Shown one piece after another: positions 32,636 to 40,988 of a stretch of 50,138 nucleotides of DNA. The stretch is from Puniceicoccales bacterium Verruco_01 (GTDB lineage: Bacteria; Verrucomicrobiota; Verrucomicrobiia; Opitutales; Oceanipulchritudinaceae), in the NCBI GenBank assembly GCA_001604565.1, contig LVBV01000013.1:1-50138 (forward strand), given 5' to 3'. Each line of letters starts with the position of its first letter. Position 1 is the first letter of the stretch. Position numbers and translations under genes: made by a program. The notes beneath the pieces were generated by a model. That model saw only the letters and a list, made by a program, of their open reading frames with translations. It did no database searches and was not told where the DNA came from.

Positions 32636-34720
32636 GTGCGCGCCATCCCCAAAGCCCTGACAGCCCTTGCCCTGCTCCTCGCGTTTCAACCTGCCCGCGC
32701 GGCGGACCCGGTCCTTGAGGCGGACAGCCTGAGCTACGACGTGGCGACGCAGACGCAGAAGGCCGCCGGCAGCGCCGTGATGGTGCACGAGGGCGTGACC
32801 GTCGAGGCCGACATGATTCTCTTCGACCGCGCCCACCGCATCGCGAAAGCTCTTGGCAACGTCCGCGTCACGCGGCCCGGCTTCCGCCTCGTGACGGAGG
32901 CCCTCACCTACAGCATGGAGGACCGGAGTTTTTCCTGTGGCGCCTTCCGCGCGGGTTTCCCGCCCCTTTTCTTCGAGGGCGAATCCGCCGCGGGCAACTT
33001 CGAGCGCGTGGAACTGCAAAACGTCACAGCCTTCTACGGGGAACCGGAAAAGTCCACCCCGACGCTCCATTCCGAGAAGATGATCCTCGCCTCCGGCAAG
33101 CGGCTCCTGGCCGTCGGGAATAAGCCGGGTGTCGGCGGCTACGGGCTCTTCCGCATCCCGCAACTTTCCGGCACGCTGGAAAAACTGCCGAGCGTGAGCG
33201 CCACGACGGATGCGGGCTTCACCGATTCGCTCGGCGCCTTCGTCTCGGCGGATGTCCTCGTCCCCCTCAGCACCAAGTTTTCCTCGGGTGCGAATTTCGA
33301 CATTTACTCGAAGCGGGGCGTCCTCGTCGGGCCGTCGATCGGCTACGATCTGGAGACGGAGATGGGCGAAGCCAAGGGCAGCCTCACGGGCGGTTGGATC
33401 GCCGATCAGGGCGATCGCGGTTACGACTATTTTGCGCAGGCCGTGCCGGAGAACCGCTGGTTCGTCCGCCAGCGCCACCAGCAGAACTGGGGTGACTCCC
33501 TGTACCTCAACAGCTCCATCAACCTGATGAGCGACCCTGCGATGCTGCGCGACTTCCGGCCCCATTATTTCGACAACGAGCAGTATCCCGCGAGCTACGT
33601 GGAGATGACCGCGCCGCTCGGCGAAGACTTTGTGGTGAGCCTTCTCACACGCTTCTCCATCGGCGGGGGCGATTATGCGACGCTGGAGCGCCTGCCGGAG
33701 CTGCGCGTGGATCTCCTCACGAGCCCGCTACCTTTCGGCGGACTCTACCACACGGGCTTTGCGAGCGTTTCGGCCCTGCGCTACAGCGTGGACAACGTGC
33801 ACGATTCGAGTGGGCGCTCGTACTTTTTCTATGGACTGCGCCGTCCCTTCGCGGTCCTGCCGTGGCTCAACTTCACCCCCCGCGTCGGCGGCTTCGCGGC
33901 ACACTTCGACAATAGCGTCGATGCCGCCACGGGCAAGGACACCGGGAGCGCGAATCATTACATCGGGGAACTCGGCGCCGACCTCTCCGCCACCTTCCAT
34001 GCCGACTGGGATTTTTCCAGCAAGCGATGGGGGATCGAGGGCCTGCGCCACGTCGTGCGCCCGGTCGTGTACTGGCGCCGCTACGGCACCGCGGGCGACG
34101 ACATGCGCTACGACGTCTATCCCGACGGCTGGAATCCGCCTGTCACGATGCCGTCCATCGACCTGCGGGACCTTGAGGGCGGCGACGCCCGCTACCTCTA
34201 CAACCCCCACTTTGTCCGCAGCGGCGTGGAGAACGTCCTCCAAACACGCGACGCGGGCGGCTCCCGCGAGCTCGCGAGCCTGAACCTGTACAACGACACG
34301 AATTTCGCCGACCATTCCCGCGACACGGCCTTCCTTCAGGCGAGGCTTTTCCCGACGCGCTTCATCGAGACCTCCTTCGAGAACGGTTTCGACTGGCAGC
34401 CCTTCTCCGGCAAGTGGTACCGGGCGCGCCTCTCCTTCAAGAGCGCGAACCTCTGGAAACTCAGCTTCTACAGCGATTTCGACTCGAAATACTACGAGGA
34501 TTACTCTGCGAGTTTCTACTATCAGGTCACGCGCAACTGGGGCGCGCAGACGGGGGTGAGTTACGACGCCCGCAAGGACGAGTTCAGTCGCATGTCGCTC
34601 GCCCTCTTCCAGAACCTCGGTTCCTTCTGGCGGATCACCTACCGCGTGGGCTACAACCGGGACGATCTGCGCCACAACGACTTCGGTTTCTCCCTCTCCA
34701 TCTCGGGCGGAAAATTCTAA
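32636..34720 (+). CDS. lptD: LptD-like outer-membrane LPS assembly protein
   Basis: LptD forms the outer-membrane barrel through which LPS is inserted. The 694-residue protein starts at a GTG and has a signal peptide ('IPKALTALALLLAFQPARAA'). Residues 25-140 form the OstA/LptA-like beta-jellyroll ('DPVLEADSLSYDVATQTQKAAG', 'VTVEADMILFDRAHRIAKALGNVRVTRPG', quoted only in part), which receives LPS in the periplasm. The rest is barrel-like, with alternating aromatic strands and a C-terminal 'GFSLSISGGKF' ending in Phe. Disulfide-forming Cys of E. coli LptD are not seen. It may be an LptD paralogue of divergent type. scpA begins one base after its stop codon. Confidence 0.85.
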   Translation: MRAIPKALTALALLLAFQPARAADPVLEADSLSYDVATQTQKAAGSAVMVHEGVTVEADMILFDRAHRIAKALGNVRVTRPGFRLVTEALTYSMEDRSFSCGAFRAGFPPLFFEGESAAGNFERVELQNVTAFYGEPEKSTPTLHSEKMILASGKRLLAVGNKPGVGGYGLFRIPQLSGTLEKLPSVSATTDAGFTDSLGAFVSADVLVPLSTKFSSGANFDIYSKRGVLVGPSIGYDLETEMGEAKGSLTGGWIADQGDRGYDYFAQAVPENRWFVRQRHQQNWGDSLYLNSSINLMSDPAMLRDFRPHYFDNEQYPASYVEMTAPLGEDFVVSLLTRFSIGGGDYATLERLPELRVDLLTSPLPFGGLYHTGFASVSALRYSVDNVHDSSGRSYFFYGLRRPFAVLPWLNFTPRVGGFAAHFDNSVDAATGKDTGSANHYIGELGADLSATFHADWDFSSKRWGIEGLRHVVRPVVYWRRYGTAGDDMRYDVYPDGWNPPVTMPSIDLRDLEGGDARYLYNPHFVRSGVENVLQTRDAGGSRELASLNLYNDTNFADHSRDTAFLQARLFPTRFIETSFENGFDWQPFSGKWYRARLSFKSANLWKLSFYSDFDSKYYEDYSASFYYQVTRNWGAQTGVSYDARKDEFSRMSLALFQNLGSFWRITYRVGYNRDDLRHNDFGFSLSISGGKF

Positions 34721-34721
34721 A

Positions 34722-35528
34722 ATGGCGGAGAACACGGACAGCCTGACGGGCGGCTGGGTGGGGAGCGTCCGCCTTCCCGCCTTCGAGGGCCCGCTGGACC
34801 TGCTCCTCTTCCTCGTCCGAAAAAGCGAACTGGACATCTGCGACATCCCGATCGCGCTCCTTGCGGATCAGTACATGGCCGTCATCGCCAGCGCGAAGGA
34901 GCGGAAGCTGGACGTGGCGGGGGAGTTCCTCGTCATGGCGGCGACGCTCATGCGGATCAAGAGCCGCCTGCTCCTGCCGCCGGAGGCGCGCTCCGCCCCG
35001 GAGGAGGACTCGCCCGGCGAGGACCCGCGCTGGGAACTGGCCCGGATGCTTCTTGAATACAACCGCTACAAGCAGGCGGGCGAGGCGCTCGGCGACCTTG
35101 CCGAAAGGGCGGGGGAGCGTCTCGCGCGGACCTTCCCGGAGGAGCCGGAGGACCCGGAGCGCGTGGAGGCTTTCGGGCGCTTCGAGATCTGGGGGGCGTA
35201 CAACCTTGTCATGCGCCGGCTTTCCTCGCGCCTGCGGGAGGGCCGGATCGAGCCGGAAACCCTCAGCGTGGCAGGAAGGATGGAGGAATTGCGCGCGATG
35301 CTTCGCCCGGGGAAAATCCTCCTCTTCTGCGAGCTTTTTCCGGGGGAGGGCCCGGTGGCGCCGGTGCTCGTGGCGGTGAGTTTCCTCGCGATTCTGGAGC
35401 TGACGCGGCTGGGAGTCGTGACGCTGGAGCAGGACGAGGGCTTTGGCGATATCGCGATCCTGCCCTCCGCTTCCGAGCCACGACCTGCGCCGCGATTCGC
35501 CCCCGGCCCGGATTCGCCCTTGAAATGA
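34722..35528 (+). CDS. scpA: Segregation and condensation protein ScpA
   Basis: ScpA is the kleisin that closes the SMC ring together with ScpB. The 268-residue protein opens with the conserved 'RLPAFEGPLDLLLFLVRKSELDICDIPIALLADQYM', of which 'FEGPLDLLLFLVRK' is diagnostic. 'AGEFLVMAATLMRIKSRLLLP' follows, and the C-terminal winged helix is recognisable in 'PVLVAVSFLAILELTRLGVVTLEQ'. A disordered Pro-rich tail ends the protein. It starts one base after the lptD-like stop and is followed after 28 bases by thiH. scpB is about 29 kb away at 5870, whereas the two are usually adjacent. Confidence 0.94.
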   Translation: MAENTDSLTGGWVGSVRLPAFEGPLDLLLFLVRKSELDICDIPIALLADQYMAVIASAKERKLDVAGEFLVMAATLMRIKSRLLLPPEARSAPEEDSPGEDPRWELARMLLEYNRYKQAGEALGDLAERAGERLARTFPEEPEDPERVEAFGRFEIWGAYNLVMRRLSSRLREGRIEPETLSVAGRMEELRAMLRPGKILLFCELFPGEGPVAPVLVAVSFLAILELTRLGVVTLEQDEGFGDIAILPSASEPRPAPRFAPGPDSPLK

Positions 35529-35556
35529 CGGCGGAGCGGGTTCAATCTCGCCGCCG

Positions 35557-36726
35557 ATGAAGTTTTCGGAAGTTCTGCCGACCCTGCCCATCGGGAAGCT
35601 CGCCGCGTATGCCGCCGACGCTTCCGAGCGGGATGTTTTGAAGGTGATCGCAAAGGGTCGGGCCGAGACGCTGGAGGATTTTGCCGCCCTCATCTCGCCC
35701 GCCGCCGCGCCGCATCTGGAGGAAATGGCGCACCTCTCGCAGGCGCTCACCCAGCGCAATTTCGGCAGGACGATCCACATGTTCGCGCCGCTCTACCTGT
35801 CCAACGAGTGCGTGAACAAGTGCAAGTACTGCGGCTTCTCGCGCGACAACGAGATCCCCCGCGTGACGATTCCCGTGGCGCAGGCCGTGCGCGAGACGGA
35901 AATGCTCGCGCGGCAGGGCTTCCGCTCCCTCCTGCTCGTGGCGGGCGAACACCCCAAGTGGGTGAGTAACGGCTACGTCGTGGAGGTCATCCGCCAGTGC
36001 CTGCCGATCATGCCGAGTATCGCCATCGAGCTCGGGCCCACGACGGTGGCCAACTACGCGAAGATGGCCGAGGCCGGCTGCGAGGGCATCGTCGTCTATC
36101 AGGAAAGCTACCATCCGGAAACCTACGCGGCCATGCACACCGCCGGGCCCAAGAGGAACATGGCTTTCCGTCTGGACACGCTGGAAAGGGCCTACGAGGC
36201 CGGGATGCGGCGCCTGGGCATGAGCCCTCTCTACGGCCTTTACGAATGGCGGCACGAGGCCGTGGCCCTCGTCGCGCACGCGATGCATTTGATGAAGACC
36301 TGCTGGCGCGCGGAGCTTTCCATCGGCCTGCCGCGCATGAGGCCGGCCACCGGCGGCTTCGCCCCGAAGATGGGCGACGTGATGAGCGACCGGCAGACGG
36401 TGCAGCTTCTCTGTGCCTTCCGAATGACTTTCCCGAGGGCCGACATCACGGCCACCACGCGCGAGCGTCCCGCCGTGCGCGACGGCCTTGTCCTGATCGG
36501 CGCGACCCACATGAGCGCGGGCGCGAGCACCGAGCCCGGCGGTTACAGCGATTACGACGAGACCACCTGGCGCCCCCGCACGCCCCAGCCCGGCGAGCAG
36601 TTCCACATTGCCGACGACCGCAGTCCGCGCGAGATGGCCGCCATGATCCGCAGGCAGGGTTACGAGGTCGTCTGGAAGGACTTCGACCGCAGCTTCGTCG
36701 AGCGGGAGGAGGCCGCCGCGTCGTGA
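35557..36726 (+). CDS. thiH: 2-iminoacetate synthase ThiH (radical SAM)
   Basis: ThiH cleaves tyrosine with a SAM radical to give dehydroglycine and p-cresol; dehydroglycine enters the thiazole ring of thiamine. The 389-residue protein has the radical-SAM Cys triad at 85, 89 and 92 in 'NECVNKCKYCGFSRDN'. Other conserved pieces are 'LLLVAGEHPKWV', 'VVYQESYHPETYAAMHTAGPKR' (in part) and 'ELSIGLPRMRPATGGF'. It overlaps the next gene, thiS, by 4 bases (GTGA). Use of ThiH rather than the glycine oxidase ThiO fits anaerobic or microaerobic growth. Confidence 0.95.
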   Translation: MKFSEVLPTLPIGKLAAYAADASERDVLKVIAKGRAETLEDFAALISPAAAPHLEEMAHLSQALTQRNFGRTIHMFAPLYLSNECVNKCKYCGFSRDNEIPRVTIPVAQAVRETEMLARQGFRSLLLVAGEHPKWVSNGYVVEVIRQCLPIMPSIAIELGPTTVANYAKMAEAGCEGIVVYQESYHPETYAAMHTAGPKRNMAFRLDTLERAYEAGMRRLGMSPLYGLYEWRHEAVALVAHAMHLMKTCWRAELSIGLPRMRPATGGFAPKMGDVMSDRQTVQLLCAFRMTFPRADITATTRERPAVRDGLVLIGATHMSAGASTEPGGYSDYDETTWRPRTPQPGEQFHIADDRSPREMAAMIRRQGYEVVWKDFDRSFVEREEAAAS

Positions 36727-36959
36727 TCGACGAGGCATCGAACCCGACTCCCGGCATGATCACCGTTCGCGCGAACGGTGAGGATTGCACCGTGCCCTTC
36801 GGCACGAGTCTGCCGGACTTTCTCAAGAGCCGCGGTCAGGCCCTGCCAAGGGTGGTCGTGGAGCGCAACGGCGCCGCCCTCTCGCCGCTGGAGGCCAAGG
36901 GCGTGATCCTCGCAAACGGCGACAAGCTCGAAATCGTCCGAATCGTAGCGGGCGGGTAG
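36723..36959 (+). CDS. thiS: Sulfur carrier protein ThiS
   Basis: ThiS is a ubiquitin-fold protein that carries sulfur as a C-terminal thiocarboxylate for thiazole synthesis. The essential C-terminal Gly-Gly is present ('IVRIVAGG'), preceded by 'GVILANGDKLEI', and the beta-grasp fold begins 'MITVRANGEDCTVPFGTSL'. I take the GTG at 36723, which overlaps the thiH stop (GTGA) and has GGAGG about 10 bases upstream, giving 78 residues. The ATG at 36756 gives 67 residues, closer to the usual ThiS length, and is a good alternative. thiG, which uses both ThiH and ThiS products, is not in the window. Confidence 0.88.
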   Translation: MIDEASNPTPGMITVRANGEDCTVPFGTSLPDFLKSRGQALPRVVVERNGAALSPLEAKGVILANGDKLEIVRIVAGG

Positions 36960-37015
36960 GGGAGCCTCGCAAGAGGCGCCCGCATCATCGCAGCCGCTAT
37001 CCAGTCCACACCTAC

Positions 37016-38608
37016 CTAGTAGTGCAGGTGCAGGTCGTCGATGCGCTTGCGGAGCGTCGCTCTTGTGATGCCGAGGATGGCCGAGGCGCGGACCTGATTG
37101 CCGCCGGTCTCCTTGAGCGCGCGGACGATCATCTCCTTTTCGATGACGCCCAGGATGTTCTCGTCGGTTTGTTCGCGCAGAAGAGCGTAAAGGATGTCGC
37201 AGGCGTCGGAAAGGCTGATCGCCCCGGCGGACGCGGCGGCGGGCGCCTTTGCCTCCGGCGCGGTTTCCGCCGGAAGTGACACGGCTGGCGCGGACTTTTC
37301 CGGCGCGGCGGGCGACGCGGGCGCGGAAGGCGCGGGAACGGCAATCGCGGGGGTCTCCTCCTCGCGCAGGCGGCTTTCCGGCGCGGGATTGTCCTCGGCG
37401 CTGCGGAGCACCTCCTGCGGGAGGTCCTTGGGGAGGATGGTGTCGCCCTTGGCCATCACGGTGGCGCGCTGGATGACGTTTTCCAGCTCGCGCACGTTGC
37501 CCGGCCAGCGGTAGCGCATGAGGACGGCAAGGGCTTCCGGCGCGATCTGCGTCACGCGGCTCTTCTGGTTCTTGACGAGGCGCTGGAGCATGAACTCCAC
37601 AAGCGGCGGCACGTCTTCCAGACGTTCCCGCAGGGACGGCAATCGCATCCGCACCACGTTCAGACGGTAGTAAAGGTCCTCGCGGAAGGTTTTCTCCTTC
37701 ACCATCGTTTCGAGGTCCTTGTTCGTGGCGGCGATCATGCGGACGCGCACCTTGATGATGCCCGTGCCGCCCACGCGCTGGATCTCGCCCTCCTGAAGCA
37801 CGCGCAGGATCTTCGTCTGCGTGGCGGGGGCCATGTCGCCGATCTCGTCCAGGAAGATGGTTCCGCCGTCGCACTGTTCGAAGATGCCGATGCGCTGCTG
37901 GCTGGCCCCGGTGAAGGCGCCCTTTTCGTGGCCGAAGAGTTCGCTCTCGATGAGATTCTCCGGGATCGCGGCGCAGTTGACCGCCATGAAGGGCTTGTCC
38001 GCAAGGTGGCTGTGCTGGTGCAGGCACCGGGCGACGAGCTCCTTGCCCGTGCCGCTTTCGCCCGTGATGAGGACGGTGAAATCGTTCGCGGCGACCTGCC
38101 CGATCATCTTGTACACGGCCTGCATCTTCTCGGAGGAGCCGACGATGCCCTCCTTGTAGTCGTCGCTGTTGAGGAGCGGCGCATAGTGGCCCTTCGCGGC
38201 CTCCATCTCGCGGTTGGCGCGCAGGGCGCTCTCGGTCAGCGCCAGCACCTTCTTCACGTCGAAGGGCTTGATGATGTAGTCGAAGGCCCCGTACTTCATC
38301 GCCTCGATGGCCGTCTGCGTCGTGCCGAAGGCCGTCATCAGGATCACCATCGCCGTGGGGCAGGCGGTGCGCAGGTGCTGGAGGGTCTCGATGCCGCTCA
38401 TGCCCTCCATGCGGTTGTCGAGGAAGATCACCCGCGGCTGTTCGCGCCGGGCAAGGGCGATGCCGTCCTTGCCGTTGGACGCCGTGGACGCCCCGTAGCC
38501 GTGCGCGGAAAGCACCCGGTGCAGGGAGTAACGGATTTCGGCGTCGTCGTCGATGATCGCGACAAGGCTGCCCCTGTCCGGAGCGCAATTGCTGGAATTT
38601 GCAGGCAT
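37016..38608 (-). CDS. Sigma-54-dependent response regulator (NtrC family)
   Basis: A 530-residue two-component activator of sigma-54 promoters. The receiver domain (15-130) has the acidic pair at 20-22, the phospho-acceptor Asp64 in '[11 protein letters not shown]' and Lys in 'DYIIKPFD'. The AAA+ domain has Walker A 'GESGTGKE' (183-190), the sigma-54 contact loop 'GAFTGA' (230-235) and Walker B '[11 protein letters not shown]' (248-258). A 70-residue Ala/Pro/Glu-rich linker leads to a Fis-type helix-turn-helix at the C-terminus ('[27 protein letters not shown]', quoted in part). No sensor kinase is next to it. The ATG at 38608 is preferred to an upstream TTG. Confidence 0.95.
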   Translation of the reverse strand: MPANSSNCAPDRGSLVAIIDDDAEIRYSLHRVLSAHGYGASTASNGKDGIALARREQPRVIFLDNRMEGMSGIETLQHLRTACPTAMVILMTAFGTTQTAIEAMKYGAFDYIIKPFDVKKVLALTESALRANREMEAAKGHYAPLLNSDDYKEGIVGSSEKMQAVYKMIGQVAANDFTVLITGESGTGKELVARCLHQHSHLADKPFMAVNCAAIPENLIESELFGHEKGAFTGASQQRIGIFEQCDGGTIFLDEIGDMAPATQTKILRVLQEGEIQRVGGTGIIKVRVRMIAATNKDLETMVKEKTFREDLYYRLNVVRMRLPSLRERLEDVPPLVEFMLQRLVKNQKSRVTQIAPEALAVLMRYRWPGNVRELENVIQRATVMAKGDTILPKDLPQEVLRSAEDNPAPESRLREEETPAIAVPAPSAPASPAAPEKSAPAVSLPAETAPEAKAPAAASAGAISLSDACDILYALLREQTDENILGVIEKEMIVRALKETGGNQVRASAILGITRATLRKRIDDLHLHY

Positions 38609-38782
38609 TTTCGGGATTCGGGACGGGCTTTGGATACTTGTGGCCGCCGCCGGGACGGTCAACGCGAAAGCGGTCCTGCGGCGGCGCGTGCGGACGCTTT
38701 TTTATCCTTTACTCCCTGCGGGACCGGTACACTCTGGAAGTTTCCCGAAACACCGCATCCCTCCGGACGCGTCTTTCCCATC

Positions 38783-39307
38783 ATGAAACTGAATCCCGGC
38801 ATCGTCCTTTTTGTCACGCTCGCCCTTCTCGGGGCCGCGGGGGGCGTTGCCTGCGCGGAAGACGGGGAGAAGGTTGCGGAGCCTCCGCCAGAGCCCGCCG
38901 CGGCTCCTCTTGAGGATGTCGTGCGGCAGGAAGTGGTCGCCAACGGCCTGAGCGACGCGGCGGAGATTGCCACAAGGGAGATTGCCCCCCGCCGGATTCA
39001 GGCGGAGGCGGTCGATTCGGCGGCCCGGATCGCCCGGGGCGTGGTTCGTGCGGCGAAAACCATTCCCGACGCCGATCTTGCCGCCGTGGCATACGATGTG
39101 GGCAGCGGCCTTTCCCGTGGCGCGGCGCCCGAGCTGAAGGATGCCGTCATCGCCGCCGCCGCCGAAGCTCTGGGGGCGGAGGGCCTTTCTCAGGACACCG
39201 TGCGCTACCTCTACGAGGGCGCCCTTGCCGCCGAGGACCTGCCGACGATCGAGGTTCCCTCGCCGCCGGAAGGCGCTTCCCAGAATAACGGGGCGAAGGG
39301 GAATTGA
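38783..39307 (+). CDS. Small exported Ala-rich helical protein
   Basis: A 174-residue protein with a signal peptide ('GIVLFVTLALLGAAGGVACA'). A Cys at residue 24 is followed by Ala-Glu; the context 'GVAC' is a poor lipobox, so the protein is more likely periplasmic. The mature part is Ala/Glu-rich and should be helical ('DSAARIARGVVRAAKTI', 'AVIAAAAEALG'). Short repeats of 'A-x-x-A-x-x-V' spacing suggest helix packing. I do not recognise a family. It is divergent from the sigma-54 activator with a 174-base gap and closed by an intrinsic terminator, so it may be a target of that regulator, but no -24/-12 promoter is visible by eye. Confidence 0.7.
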   Translation: MKLNPGIVLFVTLALLGAAGGVACAEDGEKVAEPPPEPAAAPLEDVVRQEVVANGLSDAAEIATREIAPRRIQAEAVDSAARIARGVVRAAKTIPDADLAAVAYDVGSGLSRGAAPELKDAVIAAAAEALGAEGLSQDTVRYLYEGALAAEDLPTIEVPSPPEGASQNNGAKGN

Positions 39308-39353
39308 TACCATTTTCGCGCGGATCGCCGGGAGCGGTTCGCGCGAGTCACGA

Positions 39354-39382
39354 GCCCGGACGGATGCCGGGCCCGTTTTTTT
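39354..39382 (+). terminator. Intrinsic terminator after the small exported protein gene
   Basis: The stem gcccgg (39354-39359) / ccgggc (39367-39372), loop 7 nt, is followed after three bases by seven T (39376-39382). It lies 47 bases after the stop codon and separates this gene from the ATP-grasp gene. Confidence 0.72.
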
Positions 39383-39506
39383 CACGCAGAACCCGGCATT
39401 GTCACTCAGGACGCAAACTCATGTTTTACCATTGGCAGAGGCCGGAAAATCGTATTGTCCTGTCCACTCGCCCGCGCGCCGCTATTTCCACGCGCCGGGC
39501 AATCCA

Positions 39507-40973
39507 ATGACACCGTACCTGCTTGTCGTTGACAATCCGGACCGCTGGCCGCTCGCCGTTCCCGGCGTGACGGTCGTGGGTGCGCGCACGTATCTGACGG
39601 ATCGTCAGTACTGCCAGCCGCGCGCCTTCAAGGTGCTCAACATGTGCCGCTCCTACCGCTATCAGAGCGTGGGGTATTACGTCTCGCTCCTAGGCGAGGC
39701 GCGCGGGCACAGGCCGATTCCCGCGACGGCCACGATTCAGGATCTCAAGACGCTCTCGATCATCCGGTCGGTGTCGGAGGATCTGGACGAACTGATCCAG
39801 CGCTCCCTCGCTCCGCTTCAGGGAAGCACTTTCACGCTTTCGATCTACTTTGCCCGGAACATGGCCAAGCGCTACGACCGGCTGAGCCGCGAGCTTTTCA
39901 GCCTGTTCCCCGCGCCGCTACTACGCGCCTACTTCGTCAAGGACGAGGACGGCTGGGCCATCCAGAACATCAGCCCGATTCCGACGAGCGAGGTTCCCGA
40001 GTCGCACCGGCCCTCCATCGTGGAGTTCGCCAAGGAGTACTTCGAGGAAACCCCGCACGCCAAACGCCGCAAGAACGCGCGCTTCTCCCTCGCGATGCTG
40101 GTGGACGAAAAGGACGCCACGCCGCCCTCCAACGAAAAGGCCCTCAAGTGCTTCGAGAAGGCCGCCGAGGAGCTGGACATGTCGATCCACCGCATCGGCA
40201 AGGACGACTACGACCAGCTCATGGAGTACGATGGGCTCTTCATCCGCTCCACGACGGCGGTGAACGACTTCACGTACCGCTTCTCCCGCAGGGCCCACAC
40301 CGAGGGCATGGTGGTGATCGACGACCCCGACTCGATCATGAAGTGCACGAACAAGGTGTATCTCGCCGAGCTTCTGGAACGGCACAAGATCGCCACGCCC
40401 AAGACCGTGATCCTGCACCGCGACAACATCGAGGAGACGCTCAAGGCGCTGGGCCTGCCGATCATCCTCAAGCAGCCGGATTCCTCGTTCTCGCTGGGCG
40501 TTGTGAAGGTGAACACCGAGGAGGAGTACCGCGCTAGGGTGGAGGAACTGCTGGAAAAGAGCGACCTTTTGATCGCGCAGGAATTCCTCTTCACGGATTT
40601 CGACTGGCGCATCGGCATCATCGACGGGCAGCCACTCTTTGCCTGCAAGTACTACATGGCCCCGCGCCACTGGCAGATTTACAATCACGACAAGTCCGGC
40701 GACGATGCCGTGGGCAACTGCGACACCCTGCCCGTGGAGCTGGCTCCGCGCAAGGTGGTCCGCACGGCGCTCAAGGCAGCGGAGCTCATCGGCGACGGCC
40801 TCTACGGCGTGGATCTCAAGGTGTCCAAGGACGAGGTCTATATCATCGAGATCAACGACAATCCCTCCATCGACGCGGGGATCGAGGACGAGGTCCTCCG
40901 CAAGCAGCTTTACCACCGCATCATGCACACTTTCCTCACGCGGCTGGAGCGCCAGAGGCTCTTCCGCGCGTAA
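39507..40973 (+). CDS. RimK-like ATP-grasp ligase with N-terminal RLAN-type domain
   Basis: A 488-residue protein. Residues 1-155 match the layout of the RimK-like ATP-grasp N-terminal domain ('PYLLVVDNPDRWPL', 'ARTYLTDRQYCQ', 'RSYRYQSVGYYVSLLGEARGHRPIP' in part). From about 215 the ATP-grasp core begins ('LFIRSTTAVNDFTYRF', 'NKVYLAELLERHKIATPKTVIL', in part), followed by 'PIILKQPDSSFSLGVVKV', which carries the ATP-binding Lys, and 'DWRIGIIDGQPLFACKYYM'. The metal-binding 'IEINDNPSID' is near 447-455. ATP-grasp enzymes of this type make amide bonds between a carboxylate (as acyl phosphate) and an amine, often adding amino acids to peptides or proteins. The gene precedes a GCS2-family ligase by 15 bases. 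The substrate is unknown. Confidence 0.9.
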   Translation: MTPYLLVVDNPDRWPLAVPGVTVVGARTYLTDRQYCQPRAFKVLNMCRSYRYQSVGYYVSLLGEARGHRPIPATATIQDLKTLSIIRSVSEDLDELIQRSLAPLQGSTFTLSIYFARNMAKRYDRLSRELFSLFPAPLLRAYFVKDEDGWAIQNISPIPTSEVPESHRPSIVEFAKEYFEETPHAKRRKNARFSLAMLVDEKDATPPSNEKALKCFEKAAEELDMSIHRIGKDDYDQLMEYDGLFIRSTTAVNDFTYRFSRRAHTEGMVVIDDPDSIMKCTNKVYLAELLERHKIATPKTVILHRDNIEETLKALGLPIILKQPDSSFSLGVVKVNTEEEYRARVEELLEKSDLLIAQEFLFTDFDWRIGIIDGQPLFACKYYMAPRHWQIYNHDKSGDDAVGNCDTLPVELAPRKVVRTALKAAELIGDGLYGVDLKVSKDEVYIIEINDNPSIDAGIEDEVLRKQLYHRIMHTFLTRLERQRLFRA

Positions 40974-40988
40974 CCGGGGATTCCCACC

